Assembly: GCF_901905185.1 (NCBI RefSeq)
Contig: NZ_CABFMQ020000131.1
Coordinates: 1-64,000, forward strand
Direction of reading: 5' to 3'
DNA from: Methylocella tundrae
Lineage (GTDB): Bacteria; Pseudomonadota; Alphaproteobacteria; Rhizobiales; Beijerinckiaceae
DNA length: 64,000 nt
Under the pieces are notes generated by a model, which saw nothing but the letters and a program-made list of their open reading frames with translations, ran no database searches and was not told the DNA's origin. Positions 29,059-37,069 of the stretch are shown piece after piece (within the stretch, counting starts at the first letter, position 1; every line of letters starts with the position of its first letter). The position numbers were made by a program, and so were the translations under genes.

Positions 29059-29589
29059 GTGCACATTAGCTCTCTGGCGCGGGCCATGTCCGCCGCCCTT
29101 CTCATCACGTCCGCAAGCGCCGCTATGGCCGACGCCCCCGGAGATCCCGCAGCCGTTAAAGAGGACGATCTCGGCAAATGGGTCGACGCGAAGGGCGATC
29201 CAACCTACAAGATTGAGCCTGACGGAAAGCTCGACTGGTTCGCCTATTCAGGATTTCGCCGCTATCATTCCGAGTGCCACGTCTGCCACGGCCCTGACGG
29301 CGAAGGTTCGAGCTATGCGCCTGCCCTGAAGAACTCCGTGAAGACGATGAGTTACGCCGAGTTCGTCGGCACTGTGGTGGGTGGCAGGAGGAACGTCACC
29401 AGCAGCCAGGAAAATGTTATGCCGGCCTTCGGCGATAACAAAAATGTCATGTGCTATCTGGACGATATTTACGTTTATCTTCGTGCGCGCTCCACCGACG
29501 CCGTTGCGCGTGGACGGCCCGCGGGCCACGTCGACAAACTGCCCGCGGCGACAGCGGCGGAAAAAGAATGTCTGGGATTGGAAAAATGA
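29059..29589 (+). CDS. xoxG: XoxG, cytochrome c electron acceptor of XoxF
   Basis: 176 aa from GTG 29059, with AAGG 8 nt upstream; ATG 29051 is in another frame. The signal peptide ends near AMADA. The single haem site is Cys73-His-Val-Cys76-His77, with a likely axial Met121 in NVMPAF. The protein takes electrons from XoxF in the periplasm and passes them to the respiratory chain. The gap from xoxF is 88 bp, and its stop overlaps the xoxJ start. Confidence 0.93.
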   Translation: MHISSLARAMSAALLITSASAAMADAPGDPAAVKEDDLGKWVDAKGDPTYKIEPDGKLDWFAYSGFRRYHSECHVCHGPDGEGSSYAPALKNSVKTMSYAEFVGTVVGGRRNVTSSQENVMPAFGDNKNVMCYLDDIYVYLRARSTDAVARGRPAGHVDKLPAATAAEKECLGLEK

Positions 29590-30431
29590 AACGGATCTGG
29601 CCTCTCGTCCTTTCAATCGCTTTCCTCGCGCCGTTAGGCTCGCGGTTCGCGGCATTGGCCGAGGGCGCCGCCGACGCGGCGATCGAGCTGGTCGATCCGG
29701 ACGTGCTGCGCGTTTGCGCCGACCCGCGCGATTTGCCGTTCTCCAATGAGGCCGGCGAAGGTTTTGAAAACAAGATCGCCGCCCTTCTCGCCCAAAAGCT
29801 CGGCAAATCGCTGGCCTACGTCTATTATCCGAACTCCACCGGCTTTATCCGCAACACGCTGAACGCCCACCGGTGCGATGTCGTGATGGAGATGCCACAG
29901 GGCAATGACTTCGTCCAGGTCACAAACCCCTATTACCGCGCGTCCTATGCGATGGTCACGAAAAAGGGCGGCGATCTCGATGGCGTCGTGACGCTCGAAG
30001 ATCCCCGGCTGAAGGGCAAGCATATTGGCATCGTTGCCGGAACCCCGCCAGCGACCAACCTTGCGGTTGACGGGCTGCTGCCGGGCATCAAATCCTATCC
30101 GCTGGTGATCGATACGCGCGCCGACGCGCCGACAGCGGACATGATGAAAGATCTTGAAGACGGCGTTATCGATGTCGCGATTCTCTGGGGCCCCATCGCG
30201 GGCAATCTCGCCAAGACCTCCAAGGCTTCGGTGACGGTGACGCCGCTCGTGAACGAGAAAATCGGGCCGCGCATGATCTATCGAATCGGCATGGGCGTCC
30301 GTCATAGCGATCAGGAATGGAAACGCACGCTGAACAAGCTCATTGCCGAAAATCAGGGCGAAATCGACAAGATCCTGCAGGACTATGGCGTGCCGCTTCT
30401 TGATGAGAACGACAAGCCCAGGGTGAACTGA
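29586..30431 (+). CDS. xoxJ: XoxJ, periplasmic substrate-binding-like accessory protein
   Basis: 281 aa from ATG 29586, overlapping the xoxG stop (ATGA). The signal peptide ends near AALAEG. It has the type 2 periplasmic-binding fold: LRVCADPRDLPFSNEAGEGFENKIAALLAQ at the start, then the MEMPQGNDFVQVTNPYYRASYAMV hinge and DVAILWGPIAG. This is the quinoprotein-dehydrogenase-associated family typified by MxaJ and XoxJ. XoxJ is thought to help activate XoxF; its ligand is not settled. Confidence 0.93.
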   Translation: MKRIWPLVLSIAFLAPLGSRFAALAEGAADAAIELVDPDVLRVCADPRDLPFSNEAGEGFENKIAALLAQKLGKSLAYVYYPNSTGFIRNTLNAHRCDVVMEMPQGNDFVQVTNPYYRASYAMVTKKGGDLDGVVTLEDPRLKGKHIGIVAGTPPATNLAVDGLLPGIKSYPLVIDTRADAPTADMMKDLEDGVIDVAILWGPIAGNLAKTSKASVTVTPLVNEKIGPRMIYRIGMGVRHSDQEWKRTLNKLIAENQGEIDKILQDYGVPLLDENDKPRVN

Positions 30432-30480
30432 GCCGGCGCAATTAAGGGCGCTGATTCGCGAGCGAGCCTGGAGCGTCTAG

Positions 30481-30512
30481 AATAGCGGGCCCTGCGGGGC
30501 GCGCTATTTTTT
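30481..30512 (+). terminator. Intrinsic terminator of the xoxFGJ operon
   Basis: AATAGCGGGCCC pairs with GGGGCGCGCTATT (one mismatch), followed by TTTTT, 50 bp after xoxJ. The stem is strong enough to also limit readthrough from the convergent minus-strand gene. Confidence 0.85.
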
Positions 30513-30518
30513 CGGTGA

Positions 30519-31190
30519 TTAGTCCAGATTGTTCTGGATCGCCCTTGAGAGGGCAAAAAGCCTTTGTTCGACCTGCGTCGGCGCCTCGCAGGCATAGGAT
30601 AGCGAGACGCGCCCTTCATCAAAGAGGCGAAGATCCCATTCGAGCTTTTGTGCGGCGGCGTTGCCTTCGACGGAGGGACCAGTGGGGCGCGATGCGTCCG
30701 GGCTCTTTTGAATCTCGGCGTTTTCAGCGCGAATCTTCGCGGCGAGCGCTTTCTGCTTACGTCCGAATCGGGATAATCCGTCGATGATCTCGAGCCGCTG
30801 ACTGTTGAGCGTTTCGAACAGCCCTGCAAACAAGGCGACAAGCTTTGCTTTCTTGTCCGGGCCGGCCGAGGCGGCGAAAGCCTCGATTGAATGTTCGGCC
30901 GCTTCAATCGGAGTTTTGCGCGCCGCGAGGTGGGCGACGAGATCGGCGACGGGCTCATCGCCTCGCCAGTCAACCCCCTCGATCGAAGGGCCGGCCCAGA
31001 CGGCCGGCAGGGAAATCTGCTCCACCAAAATCTGCTTGCAGGGCCAATCCGGATTAGCGGGTTCCGGCTTTGCCGCCTCGGCGAAGGCGTTCCCGTGGAC
31101 GATAGCCAACACAATCGTAACGGCGAAGGCGCGCGCCAATTCGCGCGAGGAGAGGGCGGCGGACGAAGGCGTGAATCCTTGAAATTGCAT
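30519..31190 (-). CDS. Exported protein of unknown function, convergent with xoxJ
   Basis: 223 aa from an ATG at 31190 preceded by GGAGGAATC; the open frame reaches 31268 but without a site. The signal peptide ends near AFAEA. The mature part starts PDWPCKQ, with a WAGPSIEG motif, then long helices (VADLVAHLAARKTPIEAAEHSIEAFAAS) and a final Cys in SYACEAPTQVEQRLFALSRAI. A helical bundle closed by one disulfide is plausible. I know no named domain. Its position beside xoxFGJ suggests, but does not prove, a methylotrophy link. Confidence 0.65.
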   Translation of the reverse strand: MQFQGFTPSSAALSSRELARAFAVTIVLAIVHGNAFAEAAKPEPANPDWPCKQILVEQISLPAVWAGPSIEGVDWRGDEPVADLVAHLAARKTPIEAAEHSIEAFAASAGPDKKAKLVALFAGLFETLNSQRLEIIDGLSRFGRKQKALAAKIRAENAEIQKSPDASRPTGPSVEGNAAAQKLEWDLRLFDEGRVSLSYACEAPTQVEQRLFALSRAIQNNLD

Positions 31191-31508
31191 GACGATTCCT
31201 CCGCTCTTTCCTTTTTGGCTCGCGGCGGGCGGCGCGCAATGCAGCCCGGAGCAAGCTCTAAATGGCACAAGTTGATAAGCGACGCCAACTGCCGATCTAA
31301 CGTTTTCGAACCGCCAGCGGCGGCCGGCGCGAGATCAGAAGGGCGGGAAATCGCCCAGGCGGCGGAAGCGGCGCGGTGATGACCGCAAAAAAGAGATTAG
31401 CGCCGGCATCGGAGCGCAGCGGCGCAACTTGTGCTTGTCTCGTGCATTGTGCATGTTCACCGCCGTGGTGGGGCCAATAAACTGGATTAGCCTGAAAGGA
31501 ACTCAGCA
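31191..31508. other. 318-bp divergent intergenic region
   Basis: It lies between the exported protein (minus) and the 71-aa protein (plus) and should hold both promoters. No repeat, RNA gene or operator is recognisable. Confidence 0.4.
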
Positions 31509-31724
31509 ATGGGGCTGATGGAATTGATTTTGACCGTTTGCTCTCTCGCGCAGCCCGCGCAATGTCAGGAACAAAACCTGACCTTCGTCGATCAGGGTGA
31601 AAGCTTGATGCAATGCGCGATGTCCGCGCCGCCGACCATCGCCGATTGGGTTAATCACCACCCGACGCGTTTCGTCGTGAAATGGCGCTGCGGCTATCCC
31701 GAGCAGGAAGGCAAGGATCTTTGA
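31509..31724 (+). CDS. Small conserved protein with Cys residues
   Basis: 71 aa. The sequence opens MGLMELILTVCSLAQP, has a LTFVDQGESLMQC segment and ends VVKWRCGYPEQEGKDL. I have seen this pattern in short uncharacterised proteins of many alphaproteobacteria; no function is assigned. Four Cys are present. Its stop overlaps the TTG start proposed for folP, so the pair is probably translationally coupled. Confidence 0.7.
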   Translation: MGLMELILTVCSLAQPAQCQEQNLTFVDQGESLMQCAMSAPPTIADWVNHHPTRFVVKWRCGYPEQEGKDL

Positions 31725-32593
31725 GCCAAACCGCCGAGCTTGCTGCAAAGTCTCATTCGATGCAGGCCAAGCGTGATCGCTTCCTGAACCGGATCGGGTC
31801 CGGCTCTCTTATCATGGGCATCGTCAATGCGACGCCGGACTCCTTTTCCGACGGCGGTCAATTTCAGACCGCTGCGGCGGCTGTGGCCCAAGCGCGAAAG
31901 CTGACCGCCGACGGAGCCGACATCATCGACGTCGGCGCTGAATCGACAAGGCCGGGGCATGAACCCGTCCCGGCGGATGTCGAATGCGCGCGGCTCGAGC
32001 CGCTGCTGCGCGCTGTCGTGTCGTCGATCGAGCAGCCGGTCTCGATCGACACGTCAAAGGCCTCGGTCGCCCGCTTCGCAGCCGATCAGGGCGTCGCCTT
32101 CATCAACGACGTGTGGGGCCTGCAGAAAGATCCGGCGATGGCCGATGTGGTGGCTGAAACTGAGACCGGCGTCGTCATCATGCACAATCGCGAGGAGACG
32201 GATCGCGATTGCGACATCATCGCGGACATGCGCCGTTTTTTCGATATCTCGCTCAGCCTTGCGGATAAAGCCGGGATCCCGATGAGGCACATCATCCTCG
32301 ACCCTGGCATCGGCTTCGCCAAGTCAAAAGCGCAAAATCTGCAGGCGCTGCGGGGCTTGCGCCAATTGCAGCATTATGGCTTGCCTATCCTTGTCGGTTT
32401 GTCACGCAAATCGCTGCTCGGCGCCATCGTTGAAGGGACGCCGGCCGGCGATCTGAAAATCGAGCCGCGCCTCATCGCCACCCTTGCCGCGAACATTGCC
32501 GCGGCGGCGGAGGGCGCCGCCATTTTCCGGGTTCACGACGCCGCCGAACATCTCGCCGCGTTCAAGGTTTTCGATGCAATCTCCCGTGCCTGA
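31721..32593 (+). CDS. folP: Dihydropteroate synthase
   Basis: About 290 aa from TTG 31721, which has AAGGATC just upstream; ATG 31760 is an alternative. It joins p-aminobenzoate to the pterin diphosphate in folate synthesis. The signatures are MGIVNATPDSFSDGG, ADIIDVGAESTRPG, the PVSIDTSK strand, LDPGIGFAKS and VGLSRKSLLG, all in order. It overlaps folK by about 20 bp. Folate supports C1 transfer in methylotrophs, though this gene is universal. Confidence 0.93.
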   Translation: MSQTAELAAKSHSMQAKRDRFLNRIGSGSLIMGIVNATPDSFSDGGQFQTAAAAVAQARKLTADGADIIDVGAESTRPGHEPVPADVECARLEPLLRAVVSSIEQPVSIDTSKASVARFAADQGVAFINDVWGLQKDPAMADVVAETETGVVIMHNREETDRDCDIIADMRRFFDISLSLADKAGIPMRHIILDPGIGFAKSKAQNLQALRGLRQLQHYGLPILVGLSRKSLLGAIVEGTPAGDLKIEPRLIATLAANIAAAAEGAAIFRVHDAAEHLAAFKVFDAISRA

Positions 32594-33092
32594 TCCTCAA
32601 AAGCCGAAAATCGTCGAAATCGGCCTCGGCCTTGGCAGCAACATTGGCGATAAACCCGCAAACATAGCTGCGGCGCTGGCGCGCCTGCAGGAGCGCGGGG
32701 CGCTTGTCGTCACCGCCGTCTCGTCAATCTATCGGACGGCGCCCTGGGGCTATCTCGATCAGGAAGATTTCGCCAACGCTTGCGCCTTGGCGACGACGAC
32801 GCTTCAGCCGGGCGAACTGCTGGCCGAGGTCAAGGCGGTCGAAACCGAATTGGGCCGCAAAGACGGCGTGCGCTGGGGACCGCGCCTCATCGACATCGAC
32901 GTTTTATTCTATGGCGATCAGGTTTTTGATTCACCCGAACTCGTTCTGCCGCATAAGGATCTGTTCAATCGGGCTTTCGTCCTCGTGCCCCTGGCCGAGA
33001 TCGCGCCAAAGCTGCGGCTTGGCGGACGCAGCGTCGGCGAGGCGGCCAAGGCGGCGACGGATCAAGGCGTCAAGCCCTGGGATGCGGCCTGA
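32574..33092 (+). CDS. folK: 6-hydroxymethyl-7,8-dihydropterin pyrophosphokinase
   Basis: 172 aa from ATG 32574, overlapping the end of folP. It pyrophosphorylates the pterin before FolP. The visible motifs are GLGSNIGDK at the start, SSIYRTAPWGY, GPRLIDIDVLFY and LPHKDLFNRAFVLVPLAEIAP. folB, often between folP and folK in rhizobia, is missing here. It is convergent with the S9 peptidase gene. Confidence 0.93.
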   Translation: MQSPVPDPQKPKIVEIGLGLGSNIGDKPANIAAALARLQERGALVVTAVSSIYRTAPWGYLDQEDFANACALATTTLQPGELLAEVKAVETELGRKDGVRWGPRLIDIDVLFYGDQVFDSPELVLPHKDLFNRAFVLVPLAEIAPKLRLGGRSVGEAAKAATDQGVKPWDAA

Positions 33093-33103
33093 GCGCGGCC
33101 GGC

Positions 33104-35017
33104 TCACATATTGGCGATTTTGACGCGTTCACTGAGCCCGGGCGCTGAAAATCCGAAAACGCGTCCATAGAAATCAAGCTCCAGCTCCAGCACGCGGCGA
33201 AGCGTCTCGGCCTTGCGGAAGCCATGCCCTTCTCCTGCGAATAAATAATAGGCGACCGGCAGAGCCCGCGCGGACATGGCCGCCACCATGGTTTCCGCCT
33301 GGTTGGGCGGCACAGTCTTGTCTTCCTCGCCCTGAAAGAAGATGACCGGACAGGCGAGCCGGTCGAGATGATGGATCGGCGAGCGTTCGGCGTAGAGCGA
33401 CTTGGTCTCAGGCAGCGGGCCGATGAGGCCGTCGAGATAGCGTGATTCAAACTTATGCGTGTCACTCGCGAGCAGCATGAGATCGGCGACGCCGTAAAGG
33501 CTCGCGCCAGCCTTGAACGCGTCGCTCGATGTGAGCGCGGCGAGCGTCGTGAAGCCGCCGGCGCTGCCGCCGCGAATGGCGAGGCGGCCGCCGTCGACAA
33601 GGCCCCGGGCGACAAGATACTCAGCGGCGGCGCGGCAGTCATCGACATCGACAATGCCCCACTGGCCATTGAGGAGACGGCGATAGGCGCGGCCATAGCC
33701 TGTTGATCCGCCATAATTCACGTCGACGACGCCGATGCCGCGGCTGGTCCACCACTGGATCTGCAAGTTGAAATGATTGGTCGTCATGCTGGTCGGGCCG
33801 CCATGCGACAGGATGACGAGAGGCGGCAAAGCGTCCTCGGGTCCTTCGAAATCGCGATTTTTCGGCGCATACCAGAAAGCGTGACCCGGCCCGTGCGAGG
33901 TCGGGAAGGTAATCGCCTCGCCGATCGAAACGGTCTCGGACGGCAGAACGGAAGGCGCGGCCGCTCTGACGAAGAGGGCGGGCTGATCGAAGCCAAGTTT
34001 CAGCATGATCGCCGGCGGCGCCGTTGGCGGCGTCGCGATATAGGCGAGGCCCGCGCCGACCGGCTGTGGAGATTCGGCGACCTGTCCGATATCGAGCGTC
34101 GTATAGGCGCCCTCCGTGATCAGCGCCGCGCGCTTGACGCCATGTTGGACTAGCGACGCAATGAGGCCGCCACTCTCGAGAAAGGCATAGAATCGCTGGC
34201 GAAACACCCAATGCGGGCCGCCCATTTCGGCTTCGACGGGGCAGAGCGCGACGTCGCGTCCCCCCTCACGCGCGTAAAGATTCCACCAGCCGGTTCGGTC
34301 CGAGGAAAAGTGCAGGATGTTCTCTGCCGACCAGCCCGGCTGGACGATCGCTTCAGGCTCGGCGCCGGCGATCATCTGCGGCGCCGCGAGCGCGCCGTCG
34401 TCCTTTATGCCCGCGCAGTAGAGTCGGGTCTCGTCCCAAGGCATGTGGGGGTGATCCCAGGCGATCCAGGCGAGCTTTTGACCATCGGGAGAAAGGCGCG
34501 GCGAACTCAGGAAATCCGGCCCCTTGACGAGCACGGTCTCGGCGGCGGCATCGAGGTCCAGAGCGACGATCGCAGCCTCGGGATCGGTCGGCGAACGCTC
34601 GCGGTGGTCTTCGCGCACCGCGAGGGCCCGCCGGCGCGGCAGGTCGAGTTCGAAATCGGCGTATCTACAGCCCTCCGGCGTTGCAATTTTTCGCGGCGGA
34701 TGGCGGGGCTCGATAATCCAGACGGAGCCGTCCCTACGCTCGCTGAAAACAATCACGCCGTTTTGAACGCCGAATGCGCCGCCGCCATATTCATGAACCC
34801 GGCTCCCGACATTGATCGGATCCGGCGTCAATTCCTCGATGACGCCGTCCGGGCGGCGCCGGAGCAGGGCGGTGCGGCCATTCTCGGCGGGGCGTCCCTC
34901 GAGCCAGTAGAGGGTTTCGCCGTCGACCGTGAGGCCGCCAAGGCTGATCGCGGCGGCGGTCATGAGATCGGTGGTGACCGGCGAAGTCCAGGTCCCGTAG
35001 GGCGCGATCTTTTTCAT
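33104..35017 (-). CDS. S9-family prolyl oligopeptidase-like serine peptidase
   Basis: 637 aa with no signal peptide, so cytosolic by sequence. The N-terminal two-thirds form a beta-propeller-like domain (repeated strands such as RLSPDGQKLAWIAWD). The C-terminal alpha/beta-hydrolase domain has the nucleophile in GGSAGG, a late acid in FFQGEEDKTVPPNQAE and His in GEGHGFRKAE. This is the dipeptidyl aminopeptidase / acylaminoacyl-peptidase type. It is single and minus-strand; the substrate peptide is unknown. Confidence 0.88.
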   Translation of the reverse strand: MKKIAPYGTWTSPVTTDLMTAAAISLGGLTVDGETLYWLEGRPAENGRTALLRRRPDGVIEELTPDPINVGSRVHEYGGGAFGVQNGVIVFSERRDGSVWIIEPRHPPRKIATPEGCRYADFELDLPRRRALAVREDHRERSPTDPEAAIVALDLDAAAETVLVKGPDFLSSPRLSPDGQKLAWIAWDHPHMPWDETRLYCAGIKDDGALAAPQMIAGAEPEAIVQPGWSAENILHFSSDRTGWWNLYAREGGRDVALCPVEAEMGGPHWVFRQRFYAFLESGGLIASLVQHGVKRAALITEGAYTTLDIGQVAESPQPVGAGLAYIATPPTAPPAIMLKLGFDQPALFVRAAAPSVLPSETVSIGEAITFPTSHGPGHAFWYAPKNRDFEGPEDALPPLVILSHGGPTSMTTNHFNLQIQWWTSRGIGVVDVNYGGSTGYGRAYRRLLNGQWGIVDVDDCRAAAEYLVARGLVDGGRLAIRGGSAGGFTTLAALTSSDAFKAGASLYGVADLMLLASDTHKFESRYLDGLIGPLPETKSLYAERSPIHHLDRLACPVIFFQGEEDKTVPPNQAETMVAAMSARALPVAYYLFAGEGHGFRKAETLRRVLELELDFYGRVFGFSAPGLSERVKIANM

Positions 35018-35176
35018 GCGCGGACGATGGCGCTCGCGCCGCGCGGCGCCTGTGTGCGACAGAAAGCAGAAAGCAAAAGAGCGGTTTTCAAGGTCATGCG
35101 CGCATTATGGGCTGTCGCCGGCGCGGAGTGCAAGCGGTCGCTCTGTGGCGTTCGCCCTTTGGCCCTTTGCGCTCAG

Positions 35177-35196
35177 CGATATAAAATCCTATATTG
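35177..35196. promoter_or_regulatory. Mo-box-like inverted repeat
   Basis: CGATATA (35177-35183), a 6-bp spacer, then TATATTG (35190-35196), with one mismatch between arms. ModE-type regulators bind TATA-rich inverted repeats of this build. It lies upstream of a ModE-like gene and directly against the ribosome-binding site of a 32-codon ORF. Confidence 0.5.
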
Positions 35197-35201
35197 GAGC
35201 A

Positions 35202-35300
35202 ATGGCTGGCGGATGCGGCGCCTGCTTGGGAGCCGCGGCAGAATCAGGCCCAAGGGAGTGCGGCTTTGCCGTCCGACTTTGCGAAGAGATAGAAGGTTGA
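35202..35300 (+). CDS. Possible 32-aa Cys-containing small protein or leader peptide
   Basis: ATG 35202 has GGAG 6 nt upstream and ends at TGA 35300. The peptide begins MAGGCGACLGAAAE and contains four Cys (residues 5, 8, 20, 27), the first two as Cys-x-x-Cys. It sits between the Mo-box-like repeat and the ModE-like gene, 64 bp before the latter. No homologue is known to me; the frame could be fortuitous. Confidence 0.35.
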   Translation: MAGGCGACLGAAAESGPRECGFAVRLCEEIEG

Positions 35301-35363
35301 GCGCGGCGGCTTCGCGGCCGGCGCGATTTGCTTTGCTTCAATGCTCCAGTTCAGGGACGCCTC

Positions 35364-35768
35364 ATGCCGAATAGCTCGCGAGAGACAGCCGTCATTTCGA
35401 TCGAAGTCCATTGGCCGAACGGCGCCTCCTTCGGACCGGAGGAACTGGCCTTGATCGATATGATTCGCAAAGAGCGCTCGATCATCGGCGCCAGCCGCGC
35501 CCTCGGCCTCTCCTATCGAAAATGCTGGCTGACCGTCGACATGCTGAACCGCTGCTTCGAATCGCCTGTGGTCGTGACGTTCCCGGGGCGGCGCAACGCC
35601 GGCGCGGAAATCACGCAATTCGGGGAGCGTCTCGTCGCGCTCTACCGGTCTATTGGACGCCAAGCCTCGGCCTCGTCCAAAAAGTCGCTGGACGAACTTA
35701 CGGCTTCCCTGGACTGGAATTTTGATCCAAAGGCCAGGGTCGCGGCTGTGGAGCGCGATCCGGCTTGA
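35364..35768 (+). CDS. ModE-like winged-helix DNA-binding protein
   Basis: 134 aa from ATG 35364 (AGGGA upstream). The N-terminal helix-turn-helix of ModE is visible: ELALIDMIRKERSIIGASRALGLSYRKCW, then VDMLNRCF and a wing FPGRRNAGAEITQFG. It lacks the C-terminal molybdate-binding TOBE domains of full ModE (about 260 aa), so it would need another sensor or act through a partner. It converges with and overlaps a TOBE-domain gene by about 70 bp, and a molbindin gene follows. Confidence 0.8.
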   Translation: MPNSSRETAVISIEVHWPNGASFGPEELALIDMIRKERSIIGASRALGLSYRKCWLTVDMLNRCFESPVVVTFPGRRNAGAEITQFGERLVALYRSIGRQASASSKKSLDELTASLDWNFDPKARVAAVERDPA

Positions 35769-36183
35769 GGTCGCGTCGCGAGATCGCGACAGCTTTGATC
35801 ATGACCCAGGCGCGAAGGCCGGGCACGAGCGCGAGCCGCTCCACCGATTCGCTCGTGACGAGCGCGTGAAGGCGTGTAGCGCCGAGACTGAAGGTCACCC
35901 GGACATAGGGCGGATCCAGATGAGAGATGTCCACGATCTCGCCGGGCAGGCGGTTGGTGATCGACACATCCATCGGCCGCGACAAGGCGATGGACACGTC
36001 GCGCGCATAGATGGTGACGATGACGCCGGAGCCGATCGGATCGGTGATCAAGGGCGCGCGCAGCTCGCCATCCTCGAAGAAAAGCGTGGTCATCGCCGTT
36101 GAAAGATCGTGACGCAGCACGCGCGCCGAAAGGGCGGCCTTGAGGGCCGGGCGCGCCGCGCGTTTTCTGGGGCTTTCCAACAT
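35698..36183 (-). CDS. Stand-alone ModC C-terminal (TOBE) domain protein
   Basis: 161 aa. It resembles only the C-terminal third of the molybdate ABC ATPase ModC: LRHDLSTAMTTLFFEDGELR, then GSGVIVTIYARDVSIALSRP, then the molbindin-like NRLPGEIVDISHLDPPYVRVTF. No Walker A or signature motif precedes it, and the upstream DNA does not encode one in any frame. It may be an independent molybdate-binding module or a decayed modC. The last 25 residues, overlapping the convergent gene, look like tail readthrough. Confidence 0.7.
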   Translation of the reverse strand: MLESPRKRAARPALKAALSARVLRHDLSTAMTTLFFEDGELRAPLITDPIGSGVIVTIYARDVSIALSRPMDVSITNRLPGEIVDISHLDPPYVRVTFSLGATRLHALVTSESVERLALVPGLRAWVMIKAVAISRRDLKPDRAPQPRPWPLDQNSSPGKP

Positions 36184-36283
36184 CGTTCTCGGCGCCGCTC
36201 TCCATCCGGCGTCTCTATCCGCCGCTGCGAAGCTTAGAAGAGCCGGCGGGAAAAGTCCTCGTCAAAGCTGTATTAAAAGGAAT

Positions 36284-36312
36284 TTATAAACTGTATCATT
36301 ATAGTTATAGAT
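36284..36312. promoter_or_regulatory. Weak Mo-box-like AT-rich element before the molbindin gene
   Basis: TATAA and TTATA arms around a core with AACT/AGTT symmetry, about 70 bp before ATG 36380. The symmetry is imperfect and overlaps a plausible -10 region. It resembles, loosely, a ModE site. Confidence 0.3.
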
Positions 36313-36379
36313 TAGCCCTCTCCGAAGCCGGAGGCGGCGCTTTGATGTGGGCGCCGCAAGGCAAGAAAGGGAAACTCGA

Positions 36380-36589
36380 ATGAAAATTTCCGCCCGCAAT
36401 GCGCTTGAAGGCACCATTAAGGAAGTCCACATGGGCGCAACCACCGCGCATGTCGAAATCGAGCTCAAGGGCGGTGGAATCGTCACCGCTTCCATCACCA
36501 ATGAAGCGGTCGAGGATCTCGGCCTGGCGGTTGGGAAGAAGGCCACCGCCATTATCAAATCATCCGACGTGATCGTTGCCGTCGATTAA
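36380..36589 (+). CDS. Molbindin (Mop), molybdate-binding protein
   Basis: 69 aa from ATG 36380 (AGAAAGGG upstream). One Mop/TOBE domain: MKISARNALEGTIKEVHMG, HVEIELKGGGIVTASIT and AVGKKATAIIKSSDVIVAVD, the classic molbindin pattern. Such proteins form hexamers that store or buffer molybdate (or tungstate). The longer reading from 36347 is not supported. It is followed by a terminator. Confidence 0.93.
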   Translation: MKISARNALEGTIKEVHMGATTAHVEIELKGGGIVTASITNEAVEDLGLAVGKKATAIIKSSDVIVAVD

Positions 36590-36620
36590 GCCATTTTCCG
36601 CACTCGCCCAGGGCGTTTGG

Positions 36621-36645
36621 AGGGGCGGTGAAACCACCGCCCTTT
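36621..36645 (+). terminator. Terminator of the molbindin gene
   Basis: GGGCGGTG (36623-36630), loop AAAC, then CACCGCCC (36635-36642) and TTT. It lies 33 bp after the stop. Confidence 0.75.
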
Positions 36646-36739
36646 CAGGACGGCGAGCGTCCCGAGGGGCGCCTTCCAATCCTTTATGTCGTTCATCTCA
36701 TTGACGCCGAGACCTTGGCTCAGCGCCGATCGCTCAGCC

Positions 36740-37069
36740 TCAGCCCTTCGGCGGCGTATAGCCGATTTTCAGCGAATCCTTCGCGTTGGAGGTCAGCACC
36801 CCCTGGATCTTGTTGGCCAATGACGCAAGCAGCCAGGGGAGTTGCGCCTCGATGCGCAAGCTATCCGGCATGACGTCGATCTGCGCCGTCACGGTCTGGG
36901 CAAAAGCGACAACGCGCACATTGGCCTGATCGCCGGCCCAGCTGATTTCAGAATAGCCCAGTTTGTCGATATAGTCCGTTCGCAGCACGTCTATGCGCTC
37001 CGAAATGCGCTTTTTCGCCGCGTCGGTCCCAAGAGCGTGCGGCACGATGATGACGATCGATTTCGACAT
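36740..37069 (-). CDS. Polyhydroxyalkanoic acid system family protein
   Basis: 109 aa. MSKSIVIIVPHALGTDAAKKRISERI at the start and the LPWLLASLANKIQGVL helix near the end match the family annotated as PHA granule-region protein (TIGR02610-type). The role in polyester granules is not defined. No phaC or phasin gene lies in the window. It stands alone on the minus strand. Confidence 0.85.
   Translation of the reverse strand: MSKSIVIIVPHALGTDAAKKRISERIDVLRTDYIDKLGYSEISWAGDQANVRVVAFAQTVTAQIDVMPDSLRIEAQLPWLLASLANKIQGVLTSNAKDSLKIGYTPPKG

Larger units (their letters stand above)
35018..35363. other. 346-bp region before the ModE-like gene
   Basis: It holds the Mo-box-like inverted repeat (35177-35196) and the small ORF 35202-35300, described separately. 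Apart from these I see no gene; the promoter of the S9 peptidase gene lies near the left end. Confidence 0.4.

Noticed and set aside
35698-36183. Full-length ModC or ModE
   Set aside because: No ATPase motifs and no HTH; only the TOBE-containing C-terminal part is present.
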